From Podocnemis expansa (taxonomy: Eukaryota > Chordata > Testudines > Podocnemididae): 64,000 nucleotides of DNA. A program made the translations under genes and the position numbers. Shown here in pieces: positions 44,489-55,234 of the stretch. The notes under the pieces are model-generated. The model ran no database searches, was not told the origin of the DNA, and saw only the letters and a list, made by a program, of their open reading frames with translations. The stretch is taken from positions 19,336,764 through 19,400,763 of the forward strand of contig ML681995.1 in the NCBI GenBank assembly GCA_007922195.1, written 5' to 3'. Numbering within the stretch: position 1 is the first letter of the stretch; every line of letters begins with the position of its first letter.

Positions 44489-45455
44489 AGCTATGTCCAC
44501 ACACAAGCCCTTGTTTCGAAACAAGCCATTTCGAAATAATGCCTTATTTTGAAACGCCTTATTTTGAAACAACAAAAAAGCTATTTTGAAATAAGAAAAA
44601 AAGTGGGAATCGAAATAGCATGCATGCTATTTTGAGATGGGGAGGGGAGGGGCAGGGAGGCCTGTGCTGGCCCAGGGTGCCCCGCCCCCGGGATTCCCCT
44701 GGCCCCCCACCGCTTCTGCCGCAGGCAGGGCCGGGGCTGCCTCCCACCTGGGGTTCCCCAGCGCCCCCCCACCCGCTCCTGCTGGCAGGAGTGGGTGGGG
44801 GGGTCGCTGGGGAATCCCAGGCGTGAGGCGTCCCCGGCCCCGCCCATGGCAGAAGCGGCGGGGGGGCACCGGGGAAGCCCCCCCACCCATGGCAGGGGCA
44901 GTGGGGGGGCAGGGAAAGCCCCCTCACCCATGGTGGAAGCGGCGGGGGGGCAGGGGAAGCCCCCTGCCCCAGAAGGAGCGGGGGGTGGGTGCCAGGGAAC
45001 CCCAGGGGTGGGGTGCCCCAGGCTTGGGGGCAGCCCCAGCAGCGGGGTGAGCTGCCCTGGCCACCCTGTGGGGGCTGCAGTCCCCCTAACTGGGCTGTGG
45101 GGCCAGCAGCTCCCCTGCAGCCTGGGCGGGGGAGAAGAGCCCTGGGGTTGCCCCAGCCAGCTTCCCCCTGCTTCCCCTTGCCAGGGCTTGGGGGGGTGAA
45201 GGGGCTGAGGCTCCCATTCCCCCCCCTGCTCCCAGCAAGGGGAAGCGGGGGGTGAGCCAGCTGGGGCACCCTCGGACCCCCTGCACCCCACTCAGCACCC
45301 TGGCCAGGGTGCTGATCCCTCGCCAGGGTGCTGGGGGTGTGGGACCTTCCCCCCAGGGTGCTATCCTTGTTTCGAAATAACATGTCCAAACGGCATTATT
45401 TTGAAACAACTGGTTTTGAAATAACCCTCCTTTCGAAAGCAAAGTGGTTTAAGCC
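44489..45455. mobile_element. Harbinger-like element with GC-rich core (right end truncated)
   Basis: The left end reads agctatgtccacacacaa and is followed by 'ttgtttcgaaacaagc' and 'ttatttcgaaa'-like palindromes. The right arm (45360-45455) has 'tgtttcgaaataacatgtcc' and 'ccaaacggcattattttgaa', but the final 'gtggacatacc' end is missing. The core (44640-45340) is extremely GC-rich and contains 'caccctggccagggtgctga', also found in 23920-23970. Gly/Pro-rich open frames in the core on both strands are composition artefacts. Confidence 0.75.
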
Positions 45456-45820
45456 GTTCCCCACTCTGATCTCCAGCAGCACCCCCTCAGGGAGAATCTG
45501 TGGGCACATGTCCCACTCTTCCCCTGCTGTGGGGGCAGCAGGGTGGCTGCGACAGCTCCCTCTTTGTGCCCAGGGCAGGGGCAGAGGGGGTAGGAAGATG
45601 CCCTGGCTGCCAGTGAGCTGTGACAGCCTAGGTGGTGGGGCTCCTGCTCTCATATTCTCCACCCTCCCCTCCCCACATCCTCTCTTCTCTCACAGTGTTC
45701 CCCCCATTCACATCCCCCTTTGCTCAAACCTCCCTCCCCAGCCGCATAATGCCCCTGATTCCCCTGCATTGCTTCATCACAGTCCCACCTGCCTTCCTCC
45801 CGTAAGGGGTGTTGCTGCTG
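45456..45820. other. Unassigned pyrimidine-rich sequence
   Basis: No recognisable gene or repeat end. Confidence 0.4.
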
Positions 45821-45821
45821 T

Positions 45822-46517
45822 CAGGACCATAATTACAGCGGGGCAACTGGGGCAAAGCCCCTGGCGCCGAATTTTAGAGGGTGCCTTCGCAGTGCCCCAC
45901 CAGGGGTCTCAGCCAGTGATGAAGCCAGCCGGCAAGCCAGTGGGGAAAGTGCCCTGCCGGGGTACCCTGCTGGCCAGCAGAGAAAGCACTGTACTGGAGG
46001 ACCATGATGGCTTGCGGGGAAGGTGCCCCTCTGGGGAAGCTGGCTGGTCAGGGGACTCCTGGTGGCAGCAGGGTCCAGGTCTGGTTCCCTGCCGGTGGCT
46101 GGGGCTGGATAGGGCCCCTGGGACGGGAGGGTGCATCTGGGGCTGCTTGCTCTGGGTGCCAACTTCTCTAGTTCCAACCCTGGCTGCTAGAGGGCCTGAG
46201 GGGCTGCAGCCCCCTGTCCCATCTCCGGCTCAACCCCAGGAGTGACTGGGGCTGGATTGGGCCCACCAGGGCTGCCTGCTGCTGGCCAGCATCTGCAGGA
46301 GCTGTATCTGAGCCCGGGCCTGATCTAGCCCAGCTGCTGCCTGCTGGCCAGCAGCACATAGCCTGGCCTCAGATCCAGCTTGTGCTGTTTGCCACTGGCA
46401 GGCCACTGGCTGGAGCTGGATGGGGCCCACCTGGGCTGCTTGCCGCTGGCTGGCAGTGGCGGAAGCTAGATCCAAGCCCCAGTTATGTGCCACTGGCCGG
46501 CAAGCAGCACCTGGAGC
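45822..46517. mobile_element. GC-rich hAT-like element, left part
   Basis: The start caggaccataattacagcgg matches the left end of the small hAT at 57621-57798 (cagggccataacgcgg). It is followed by degenerate tandem phrases such as 'ggctggattgggcccaccag'. The sequence appears to continue after the nested hAT, from 48603 to about 48890, with the same phrases. The right terminus was not found. Confidence 0.5.
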
Positions 46518-47171
46518 CAGGCCCGTCCTTAAGAGGGGGCAGGAGGAGCAACCACCCTAGGCCCCGTGCTTTGGGGGGCCTCGTGCTTTTGGGGGATCCC
46601 ACACAGCCAGCTGGAGTAAGGAAGCAGGGAGCTTCTTCAAGCTGTGGGAGCAGCTCCGGCTGGTCAGGGAAGGGGGAAGGGAATTCCTTTACAGGAACTC
46701 TTTTAAGTAGCCACCTTCCCACAACTGCTCCCTGAGGGGAAGAGAAAGGCCAAGTGTTGAGATAAAACTTATGGAGCCAGCCTCAGTCAAGCAAACGGGA
46801 ACAAAGTCAGGAGAATGTCACATCCCCAACCTTTACAAAACAGGACCTTCTCTTTGAATTTACATCAGCATCTCTAGAAAGCTTTCTCAGATATTAAAGA
46901 ACTTTTTTTCCTTCTACATTTAACAAGAGTTTTCAGTCTTCAGAGATGTCTTTTTGAGCAAACTTCTCTGTGCAGATAATGATCTATTCTACCTCAGAGA
47001 GAAGACCCCAGGCTAGCGCTCATATGGAAATACTGGATTTTTAGGGTTAATGGCCATCAATCAACACATTAAAGAAGTTTTTTGTCCTTCCTTCTGCACT
47101 GTAAATAAGCCCCATTGTCATTGATTGCAGTCAGGCCACCAGTCCCAAAGCATGGCAAAGAGGAAAGCAAC

Positions 47172-47293
47172 TCTGGCCATGTGGGTCTAGTTTAGCCAAA
47201 CAAACAAGGAATCCTGTGGCACTTTTAAAGACTAACAAATTTATTTATTTGTTAGCTTTTAAAAGTGCCACAAGACTCCTCGTTTGTTTTACA
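47172..47293. mobile_element. Penelope tail palindrome 2
   Basis: The left half (minus orientation) 'caaacaaggaatcctgtggc' then 'acttttaaagactaacaaat' joins the right half (plus orientation) 'ttgttagcttttaaaagtgc' then 'cacaagactcctcgtttg' around 'ttatttatttg'. It is the shortest and most perfect of the three Penelope palindromes. Confidence 0.9.
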
Positions 47294-47940
47294 TCAGGGT
47301 ATCTGAGAGGAGCCCAAAGGTCCCTTGTTTCTTCCTCTCATCCTCCAACAGTACCTGAGTTTCATTACTTAGATCACCTGCAAAGCAATGAGGAATGTAG
47401 GAATACATATATTAAAATAAGATGGAAAAGGAGAGAGTTAGGCAGCATAAAGGAAATAACATGCATTAGACAACTGGAATCCAGTGCTTTAAGGTGAGCG
47501 AGGACCTGAATTTATTTCTTGATATCATCCAAAAATAGCTTCCCTCTCTCTGAATTTTCAATTTAACAAAAACTTGATCTAAGAAAAATTATTAAACTTG
47601 TAAAATTATGTACCCATCTTGAACAGAAAGCCAAAACCACAAAGAAGAGTACCTCCAGATGCTCCTGTCCACTTGGCTGTGAGGCTGATGAAACATCACC
47701 ATGACACATTCAGTATTGCCTACCCCAAACATCAAAAATAGTCACAAGTCTGGCTTAAATATATCATTAAAACTCACTTAAAAATAAAGAGATGTTTAAA
47801 GAAATAATAAATGGGGGGGAGCTATTTTCTTTGAGTTCTGGGTTTTGATCCTTTAGGATAAAGTCAGGTCATGTTTTTCTGCTTCTCTCTGCAACTTATT
47901 AGCCTGAGGGCTAGAAACTTATGATTTTATTACAGAAAAA
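47294..47940. other. Unassigned AT-rich part of the 46518-48594 element
   Basis: No recognisable gene or repeat end. Confidence 0.4.
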
Positions 47941-47953
47941 TTATGACACTGCC

Positions 47954-48515
47954 CAGTGTTCCCTCTAAGCTGATGATGCAGCTGAACAAGTTATGGGTGC
48001 ACAAGTTATTGGGGAGCCAGCAGGCAGCAGGGAAGAACTCCGTCAGGGCCTGGAGAACCAGCAGGGAACTTGCTCAGCTGCATCATCAGCTTAGAGCAGT
48101 GGTTCCCAACCTTTTTCAGGCTGGGGATTCCTTTGTAACAAAAAAAAAAAAAAATCTTTGCAGACCCCCCTGGCTGATTATGTAATCTGGCCTGCATGGG
48201 CAGACTCTGGCCTGCACCAGTGGGAGAGCTGGTGAGCAGCGCTGCCACCACCATTGCCTGCGGCGCCGGGGAGCTGAGCCGTGGCAGCTGTGGTCCCCTG
48301 CCCTTGCCCCTGCTGGGGAGCTGCTGTGGCTCCATCCCCCTGCCAGGAGACAGCCACAGACAGGGAAAGGCAGCCCTGGCAGGGAGCATCAGGGCTGTAG
48401 CTGGATTCCGGCCCTGGGTAGGGAGAGGCTCCGCAGACCCCGTGCAAAGTGCCTGTGGACCTCTGGGGGGTCCCCGGATCACAGGTCGGGAACCACTGGC
48501 TTAGAGGGAACATTG
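47954..48515. mobile_element. hAT element with long inverted ends, split by a second hAT
   Basis: Without the inserted block 48097-48498, the ends are 'cagtgttccctctaagctga' plus 'tgatgcagctg' and its complement, one mismatch over about 31 bp. The terminal 14 bp are shared with the 3764-3951 element. The target duplication is not clear. Confidence 0.8.
48097..48498. mobile_element. hAT non-autonomous element nested in a hAT end
   Basis: A perfect 8-bp duplication, gcttagag, lies at 48089-48096 and 48499-48506. The ends are cagtggttcccaacc and ggtcgggaaccactg. The duplicated target is part of the host element's own inverted repeat. The interior is GC-rich after an A-run at 48140-48154. It shows no transposase. 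Confidence 0.95.
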
Positions 48516-48602
48516 CGCTGCAAAGTTTAAAATGGGGGGGGCCCCACACAAACTGATTTGCCCTGGGCCCCGCTCCCCCCTAGGGACGGCCCTGCCTGGA
48601 GC

Positions 48603-48890
48603 CAAATCAGACCCACCAGGGCTGGCAGAAGGCCCAGGCTCAGATCCACCTCCTGCCACTGCCAGCCAGCAGCAGGTGGCCCAGGCAAGCCCAATTCAGC
48701 TCCAGCCACTTCCTGCCAGCCAGCAGCAAAAAGCAGGACCCAGATGCAAGCCCAGGTTGTTTGCCACTGGTGGGCAGGCAGCAGATGGGGCTACATTGGG
48801 CCCACCCAGCCTGCCTGCTGCTGGCTGGCAGTGACAGGAGCCGTATTGGGCCCCAGGGCTGGATCGGGCCCCAGGGGCAGAGCTGTGTAG
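48603..48890. repeat. GC-rich degenerate tandem phrases (continuation of 45822-46517)
   Basis: Repeats of 'gccagccagcagc' and 'ggctggatcgggcccc' resemble those at 46100-46510. They are interpreted as the right part of the same GC-rich element. Open frames here are shadows. Confidence 0.5.
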
Positions 48891-49778
48891 CAAGGGCAGG
48901 GCATGACCATTTTTTCAGGAGAGCCCCTGCCTCCCATCCTGCCCCTTCATCACCCATCAGCTCCTCCAGCCCCTCATATCCCTGTTCCCTCTGGCTCAGC
49001 ACCTCTCCAGCCACCTAGCAGCCCTGGCTCTACCGAGTCAATGTCCTTGCCGTGTTAAGGAAGGAGTTTACAGCAGCTTCCCATGCAGGAGTGGGAGAGG
49101 AATCACAGCCAGCTCAGCTGGCAGCAGCCTGGAGACCAAAACGTTCCCCTGCAGCCAAGGGATGTGACCTGGAGGTTATGCTACCTGTAGCAGGAGAATG
49201 TGAAGGTCTCTCCTATGTTCCCTCCAAGCAGTGCCTCCCTGGGAGTGGGGGCCAGCCAGCTGGGGCTGAATTTTTGCGTGGCCCCTCTTAGCTCAGGGTC
49301 CTGGGCTGCAGCCCCTAAAGCTCCTGCATAAATCTGGCCTGATCAGCATGGACTTTATGGAGGAACAGTGTCCAATAGCAATTCGCTTTAAAATTGAACA
49401 AAAAAGAATTGAAAAACTGTACTAGGCTATATCACTTGCAGAAGTATAAGCTGCATTTAAAGTAAGACTACTACAAAGCATGAAGTGACTGGAAAGCTTC
49501 CTCTTTAGCTGTGTGTGTGAACTAGAAACAGTGCATCATCCACAGAATGGCCATCAGTGCTGGTTTCACATAATCACTTGATGCTGAAGGAACAGGTAAG
49601 AGAGTAAAACCACACACACTGAAAGGAAGAATTGCACTTTTTGGAGACTGCAACAGCAATGCAGAAGAGAAGAAGCAGGAAAGAGCTGGATGTTAACTTT
49701 TTGTGAATGGATGGGATGTGATTCCCTGCTCAAGGAGACATACTCATGCTTGCAGTAATCAAGCAAGCCCATTAAATG
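48891..49778. other. Unassigned sequence
   Basis: No recognisable gene or repeat end. Confidence 0.4.
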
Positions 49779-49780
49779 TA

Positions 49781-50050
49781 GGCTCGATCTACACTGCTAA
49801 CCTATGTTAGTGTGACTACATCGCTCACACATGCGGATTTGCCATATCCCCGAGTGATGTAGTTATACCAAACTATGCTGACCAAACTCCTCATGTAGAC
49901 AGTGCTATGTCAGTGGGAGAGCTTTGCCTGTTGACATAACTACTGCTTCTTTGGGGAGTGGAGAACCCACTCCAATTGGAAAAGCTTTTCTGTTGGCGTA
50001 GGTAGTGTCTTCACTAAGTGCTGTGGCAGGACTACCAGTGTAGACAAGCC
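49781..50050. mobile_element. Non-autonomous DNA transposon, 270 bp
   Basis: The element begins ggctcgatctacactgc and ends ccagtgtagacaagcc, an inverted pair with mismatches. It is flanked by ta on both sides (49779-49780, 50051-50052), compatible with a mariner-type TA duplication but too short to prove it. Confidence 0.65.
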
Positions 50051-50154
50051 TATGTAACCAACTACAAGAGCAGCAGATGGATTAGCTGTCCTGAGTGCGC
50101 ACCTAGCACCTTGGCATTTGTCTCCTCAAGCTGGAAATTACTCCTTCCAGCTAG

Positions 50155-50285
50155 AAGTATAGTCATACACTTGTGTGGCCTTGGGGAAACCATTTTACTT
50201 CTGTCTGCCCCCACTTCCCCATCTGTAAATTGAGCAGGATGCTCACCGTGTCCTGTGTGCCTTGGAAAGTCTAGCAAAGTGAGTT
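50155..50285 (-). mobile_element. MIR-like SINE fragment
   Basis: The plus strand reads 'gtggccttggggaaaccatt', 'ttacttctgtctgccc' and 'cttccccatctgtaaattga', which is the reverse complement of the MIR core. Confidence 0.75.
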
Positions 50286-50538
50286 GCCAGCTGCTGTACC
50301 ATGGACTCTACAGAAGTACAAAATAAAGTATAAAGAAGTACAAAATAAAGCTCTGGGTTTTCTGGAAACAGCATGGTACAAATCATTTACTGGAAAGAAT
50401 CTGAGTGGAGCAGTTGTAACCTCAAGGTGGGCTAGAGTTTACCTCTCATGCCTTTCCCCAGTGCCCAGCAAAAATAAACCCCAACTCCTACAGTGAAGCA
50501 CCTGGAGACCAAGATTCAATCCTAAAGCGACTCACAAC
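50286..50538. other. Unassigned sequence
   Basis: No recognisable gene or repeat end. Confidence 0.35.
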
Positions 50539-50541
50539 TAA

Positions 50542-50940
50542 GGCTATGTCCACACATACATCATTATTTCAAAATAAGTTAATTTGAATTTAGAAAATGT
50601 TAATTCGAATTAAGGGAAAGCCTGCTTTCAAAACAGCTGTTATTTTTAAATGGTTATTTTGAAATAAGACGGTTTGGACATGTTGTTTCAAAACAATTGT
50701 TTTGAAACAATGGTGTTGTTTCAAAACAACATGTCCAAATGGCGTTATTTCAAAATAACCATTTCAAAATAACAGCCATTTCTAAATGAATGGGGTTTAA
50801 GCTGTTTCAAAATGACAGTTCTTATTGCAAAATGACAGAGCCTGTCATTTTGAAATAAGAAAACGCCATGTGGACATTCAGTTTTTTATTTCAAAACAAC
50901 CAGTGTTGTTTCGAAATAAAAGACTCATGTGGACATACCC
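50542..50940. mobile_element. Harbinger-like MITE with TAA duplication
   Basis: The 399-bp element begins ggctatgtccacaca and ends atgtggacataccc, flanked by taa at 50539-50541 and 50941-50943, the TWA target typical of PIF/Harbinger. The interior is made of 'ttatttcaaaataa'-type palindromes like those in the right arm of the autonomous relic 17172-19697. It has no coding capacity. Confidence 0.92.
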
Positions 50941-50943
50941 TAA

Positions 50944-51465
50944 GACTGTTCAAAGTTAGTGAAAACAAAAGCAGTGAACTGTATTAAACATTAACTTTAT
51001 GAGTAAAGAAAAACAAAATAATTATTATCCAGATCTATAACATGAAGTGGCTATTTAATAAATCCACATGAGTCTATTATGGTCTCTAATCACCAAGTCC
51101 AAAGGCTTGTGTTGAAGAAGCAGCTCCCTCCTCTTCGGCAGCAGAAATCCTCAGCATGAGTCCTTGAAGACTCTTCTTCCTCTGCTGGGAGCACAGCTGC
51201 CCAGTCAGCTTACTTATTGAACACTCAGTTGCATATACACACTCACCTATATATAAAAAAAAAGCCTGTTACAAAAAAATACAACTCTGAGAATAACAAC
51301 ATATAATTGCCTCTTTCCCCTTACTACATTAAAGAAGTGTAGTTAAGCCCATAACACAAAGTATACTATTAAAAGAAACCACCCTTCTCCCCCAATTGTC
51401 TCTTCTCTACAGCCACTGCCTCCAGGCTTCCCTGCTGGAGGGTTAACAAGGTTACTAACCTGAAG
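50944..51465. other. Unassigned AT-rich sequence
   Basis: No recognisable gene or repeat end. Confidence 0.4.
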
Positions 51466-51469
51466 CAAA

Positions 51470-52395
51470 ATGCCTCACAGCTGGGGAAACCAGCCTGCTG
51501 CCTGCTCCTGGCTCACCTTCTCCCCTTGCACAGAGTACATAGGCTCTCCTCAATGCAACTGCCTTTGGGCCGGCTGCTTGCTCTCAGGCATCAGACCGCT
51601 GCACCCCGTGAACCTTGTGGAGCATGCTCAAAGCTACACACCACATGCTAGAAATTTCTGAGTCTAGGCAGCTAAATCTGTCCAGCAACACTGATCCAGC
51701 CCCTCGCCCCGATGCCTGCTCCTTTTGCGACGTGAGAGAGACCCTGGTGCACACCTTCCTAGAGTGCGCCAGGTTGTGGCCCCTTTTCCAGCTCCTCCAG
51801 AACCTCTTATTGAGGTTCTGGCTGCACTTTTCCCCACACCTGTTCCTCTATGCACTCCATATCCATGGGCCCACAAAGTCACGGGACCTCCTTCTCAACC
51901 TCCTCCTGGCTTACGCCAAGATCGCCATCTATAAGACTAAGGAGAGGAGGTTGGCTAGGGAAGGAGCCTGCGACTGTGGGGCCTATTTCCAGTCCTTCGT
52001 CTGTGCACATCTGTGGGCAGAGTTCCTCTGGGCGGTGTCTGCTAGCTCCCTCGACACCTTCCGGGACCAGTGGGCGCTGTCTGGGGTTCTCTGCTTGGTG
52101 TCACCTTCTGAAGCCCTAGTTTTGAACCTGTGACCCTCACACCCACTCCTTTTATTCACCAGTTGTCCCCTGAAATCAACACTGACCCAGCAACAGCAAC
52201 CCAGACCCCAACAAATCTCTTAAAGCGACACTCCTCATTTAAGCCCATGGGTTGCACATTCAGAATTAAAGAAGAAAGAGAGAAGAATAAGACTCTACCA
52301 CTCAGTTTGTTTTTATTGTTTGGGGTTAAGTTCATTGGACTAGGCATGTTCGTATTATTTGTTAAGTATTTGTGTACATGAAGAATAAAAAGGGA
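51470..52395 (+). mobile_element. Tx1/L1-like LINE 3' end
   Basis: The block contains the C-terminal ORF2 relic (51615-52133) followed by a UTR of about 260 bp that ends with 'gaagaataaaaaggg' near 52395. Everything upstream of about 51470 is missing, so this is a 5'-truncated insertion. The clade assignment is from the C-terminal pattern only. Confidence 0.6.
51615..52133 (+). pseudogene. LINE ORF2 C-terminal domain, 172 codons open
   Basis: The open frame runs from 51615 to a TGA at 52133. It contains a cysteine/histidine motif, 'CSFCDVRETLVHTFLEC' (about residues 36-52), the C-x2-C...H...C pattern at the C terminus of L1/Tx1-type LINE proteins. A Leu/Phe-rich segment and 'RDLLLNLLLAYAKIAIYKTK' follow. 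In an intact element this region lies downstream of the reverse transcriptase and helps bind RNA or DNA. The first roughly 20 residues do not look like the family; the correct frame upstream seems to have shifted near 51600. The fragment is uninterrupted but cannot act alone. I am sure of LINE origin, less sure of the clade. Confidence 0.7.
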
Positions 52396-52410
52396 TTTCT
52401 GGAATGCCAC

Positions 52411-53435
52411 AATTTATTAGCAAGCCAAATAACTGCAGTTGCAGAAATCCCCCAAGCATTTAATTCAACTTGTTTCTGTTCCTTCTCAAAATTAAACATC
52501 CATTCAAGAAACTAACCTTCTGAGGAGACAAAATAAATGGCAGACTTGATTTTCAGATACACTAAGACCCCTTTTATGCTGCTCTGGCATTGTAAAGAAG
52601 CAGTGGGTTGGGTATACGTTAAACAGAGAGTCTCTGAACTGAGTGGGGAACTGATATGGGGCCCTATAACGGGCCGACTCCCATTCCCTGTCCTAAGAGA
52701 TGGATTTGGTGTGTCAGGAGCAAGACTAGGTGGCACTCACTATCACAGACTCCATGCATTCACAGATCAGTAGTCAGTTCATGAGATTCTGAAAGTATTT
52801 TGATGTGTCCCCCCCCCCCGGCTTCTGAACTGCAGGGTGCCCTTGGGTCATGTTTTTAAGCTTTTCACTACAGCCATGTGGGCTAGAAACTGACTTTTTA
52901 CCAAAAGGAAAGCTGAGATTCAATGTTATTACATGACTCCAGAAACAGCCTTTAAGAAAAACACCAACCCTCATGAAAGTCATGCAAAAATCATGAGAGT
53001 TGGCAGGGCGTGTACTACACTATAGCAAATATCCAAATCCTATAACCCAGGGAAGCCAAGTGCAATTTAGAGAAGCCATGAGGCTACTCTAAATTACACG
53101 GGGCTGAAGAAGACTCCTGCCTGTCCCTAGATTACAGAGAGTGTAAGGGTGGTTTAAAGCCACTTGTGTCAGCTCCTTCCCATCCATTCTTGCCCCAAGT
53201 ACAGGGAGAGAGTTACTGAAAATACACCCCTGTGATTCCCGTCTGCTTCAGGAGGCAAAAGCTGTAGACAAAAACAGAAAAAGTGGCACAGGTAAGAGGG
53301 TAAGGCCTGCCATACATTGCAATTTTCCCACCCAAAAGAGCATGATTGAAGTTAATATATGGCTCTTCCTTTGCAGAATTCCTGCACTGTTAAATCGCCC
53401 CCCCCACACACACACATTGAAATATCAGAACATAA
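52411..53435. other. Unassigned sequence
   Basis: No recognisable gene or repeat end. A C-run (52809-52819) and a C-run plus CA microsatellite (53398-53417) are simple repeats. Confidence 0.4.
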
Positions 53436-53454
53436 ACAGTGAAGGGATTCAGCC

Positions 53455-53540
53455 ATTTTCCCACCATCATATTATTATTTGTGTTATGGTATCTAGGCAT
53501 CAGGAACATGTTGTGCTAGGCGCTGTATAAACAGACCCTT
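53455..53540 (-). mobile_element. L2/MIR-type tail
   Basis: The plus strand 'attattatttgtgttatgg' followed by 'tgtgctaggcgctgtataaa' is the reverse complement of the sauropsid L2/MIR tail. Confidence 0.75.
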
Positions 53541-54310
53541 CAGCACTCCCAGGAGCACATTCAAGCCTGCCTGGGGTGCTAGGACCAGCACAGAGTGAGG
53601 AGAGGCAGCTTACTTTTCCCAGGACTGCAGAATTTTGATCTGGCCCCAGGACCAAGCTGACCCCCTGAAAACGGGCAATAAGGAATTGTTGTGCAGTTCA
53701 AATGAAGGGTCCACCTGATGGTTAAAAGTTTGCATGTGTTCAAATCCAGCTCCAGGCCCAAATCTGACTGACTCTCAAGAGTTATTACACAGACAGCTAA
53801 ATCCTCCCCTCTTCAGAGCACTGTTGGCATTAACATTTTGATAACTCCCTTCCCTCCACAACTCTGCAGATGAAAGAAACCCATCTATAAAGACTAGATC
53901 ATCTTAATTGGCTCATCTCCAATGGGGCTGCCTGTGGGATAGCTTGGCCTAGTGTCTCATTGACACATGCACATAAAGGCTAATGTGAAATGAGGAATTA
54001 AGCTTTCTCTGAACTCTCCACCACTGTCTGCAGCTTCTTCCTCTCCGGGTCAGCCCCTTTCCCTCCTGTTGTATTTTTGCTCAACATTTTATGTTGTCCT
54101 TAGGATTGCTTCAGCACAGCATGACGTACTTGCATGCCAGCAGGCAAGAGGGTTTCACTGCAACACTGACACACTCACTCTGTGGTTTCTGTAACAGGAC
54201 ATGTTCAAAGACACACATCAGAACATCCAGAAGAAGGCTGAGAAAACAACTGGAACAGTTCAATGTGCCTCACAATGAACTTACATCCCATCAACTTCAA
54301 GCTAAGTGCC
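53541..54310. other. Unassigned sequence
   Basis: No recognisable gene or repeat end. Confidence 0.4.
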
Positions 54311-54319
54311 TCTTTAAAT

Positions 54320-54585
54320 CAGGAGCGTCTCTGCCCCAGGAAAGGACACAGGGCACCAGCCCAGGCCCGGACCCCTAACCGGAGGCCACGCCCCTGGCTG
54401 CAGGCCACACACCCCCAGCCTGGGACAGGGCCGTGAGCAGCCGCCATGGCCACGGGAGGCTGGGCCCTGGATCTCTGGCCTGATCAGGCTGGAGACTGGG
54501 AGAAGCAGGGCCCCACCAGACCCGGGGCACTAGTGCTGGGATTCGGGGCACGGGCCCCGTGTGCCCAGCACCAGCAATGCCTCTG
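54320..54585. mobile_element. GC-rich hAT (family G, copy 2)
   Basis: A 266-bp element with a perfect 8-bp duplication, ctttaaat, at 54312-54319 and 54586-54593. Its ends are caggagcgtctctgcc and ccagcaatgcctctg. The interior shares 'gacccggggcac' and 'gccccgtgtgccc' with copy 3. Confidence 0.93.
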
Positions 54586-54810
54586 CTTTAAATAATTAGG
54601 TGAAGAAGGGTATGGATGTGTAGCCATAGCCTGAAATAAGGAAAACAAAGATAATGCAACTATTGTACAGATTACAGGCCAGATCCACTAAAGTATTTAG
54701 GCTCCTCATTTTCATTGAAGCCTAAGGGCTTGCCTACAGCTGAAGTTGCACTGAGTTAATTAAAGGGGTGGTTTGAAAGACTCCAGGGACACTTTCTGCT
54801 TGGTTTCATG

Positions 54811-55184
54811 CAGAGGCGTCGCTGCCCTGGGGAAGCACGTGGGGCACGGGCCCAGGCCATGTGCCCTGGCCACAGGCCACGCCCCGGCCTGGAAGGGGAG
54901 CGGCCAGGGACACAGCTGCGGGCAGATCCCCGGCCTGGGATGGAGCCGCTGCAGCCACAGGCAGCCAGGCCCCAGATCCCTGCCAGAGACGGGGCTGCCG
55001 TGTCCATGGGCGGCCGGGCCCCACATCCCCGGCCTGGGACAGGGCTGCCACGGCTGTGGGCAGCTGGGCCCCGGATCTCTGGCCAGATTGGGCCAGAGAC
55101 TGGGGGAGGGGGCACCAGACCCGGGGCACTGGCACTGGGATTTGGGGCATGTGCCCCGTGTGCCCGGCACCAGCGACACCCCTG
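54811..55184. mobile_element. GC-rich hAT (family G, copy 3)
   Basis: A 374-bp element with a perfect 8-bp duplication, gtttcatg, at 54803-54810 and 55185-55192. Its ends are cagaggcgtcgctgcc and cagcgacacccctg. The interior has tandem phrases such as 'atccccggcctgggac'. Open frames of 114-143 codons on both strands are composition artefacts. Confidence 0.95.
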
Positions 55185-55234
55185 GTTTCATGTAGGTCTA
55201 TTAATACTTAGTAATACTCAACTCATATAGCATT

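Larger units (their letters stand above)
46518..48594. mobile_element. hAT element of about 2.1 kb, host of further insertions
   Basis: A perfect 8-bp duplication, cctggagc, lies at 46510-46517 and 48595-48602. The ends are caggcccgtccttaag and ctagggacggccctg. The related element 60372-60893 has a similar right end. Inside are a Penelope palindrome (47172-47293) and a hAT-in-hAT pair (47954-48515). The rest (46750-47170, 47294-47940) has no recognisable coding sequence. Confidence 0.88.

Noticed and set aside
44559..45389. 276-codon Gly/Pro-rich frame on the minus strand and overlapping frames on both strands
   Set aside because: All frames on both strands are open because the core is extremely GC-rich. 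It lies between Harbinger-like arms and shows no domain.
45328..46245. 305-codon frame on the plus strand
   Set aside because: It crosses several element boundaries and codes low-complexity sequence.
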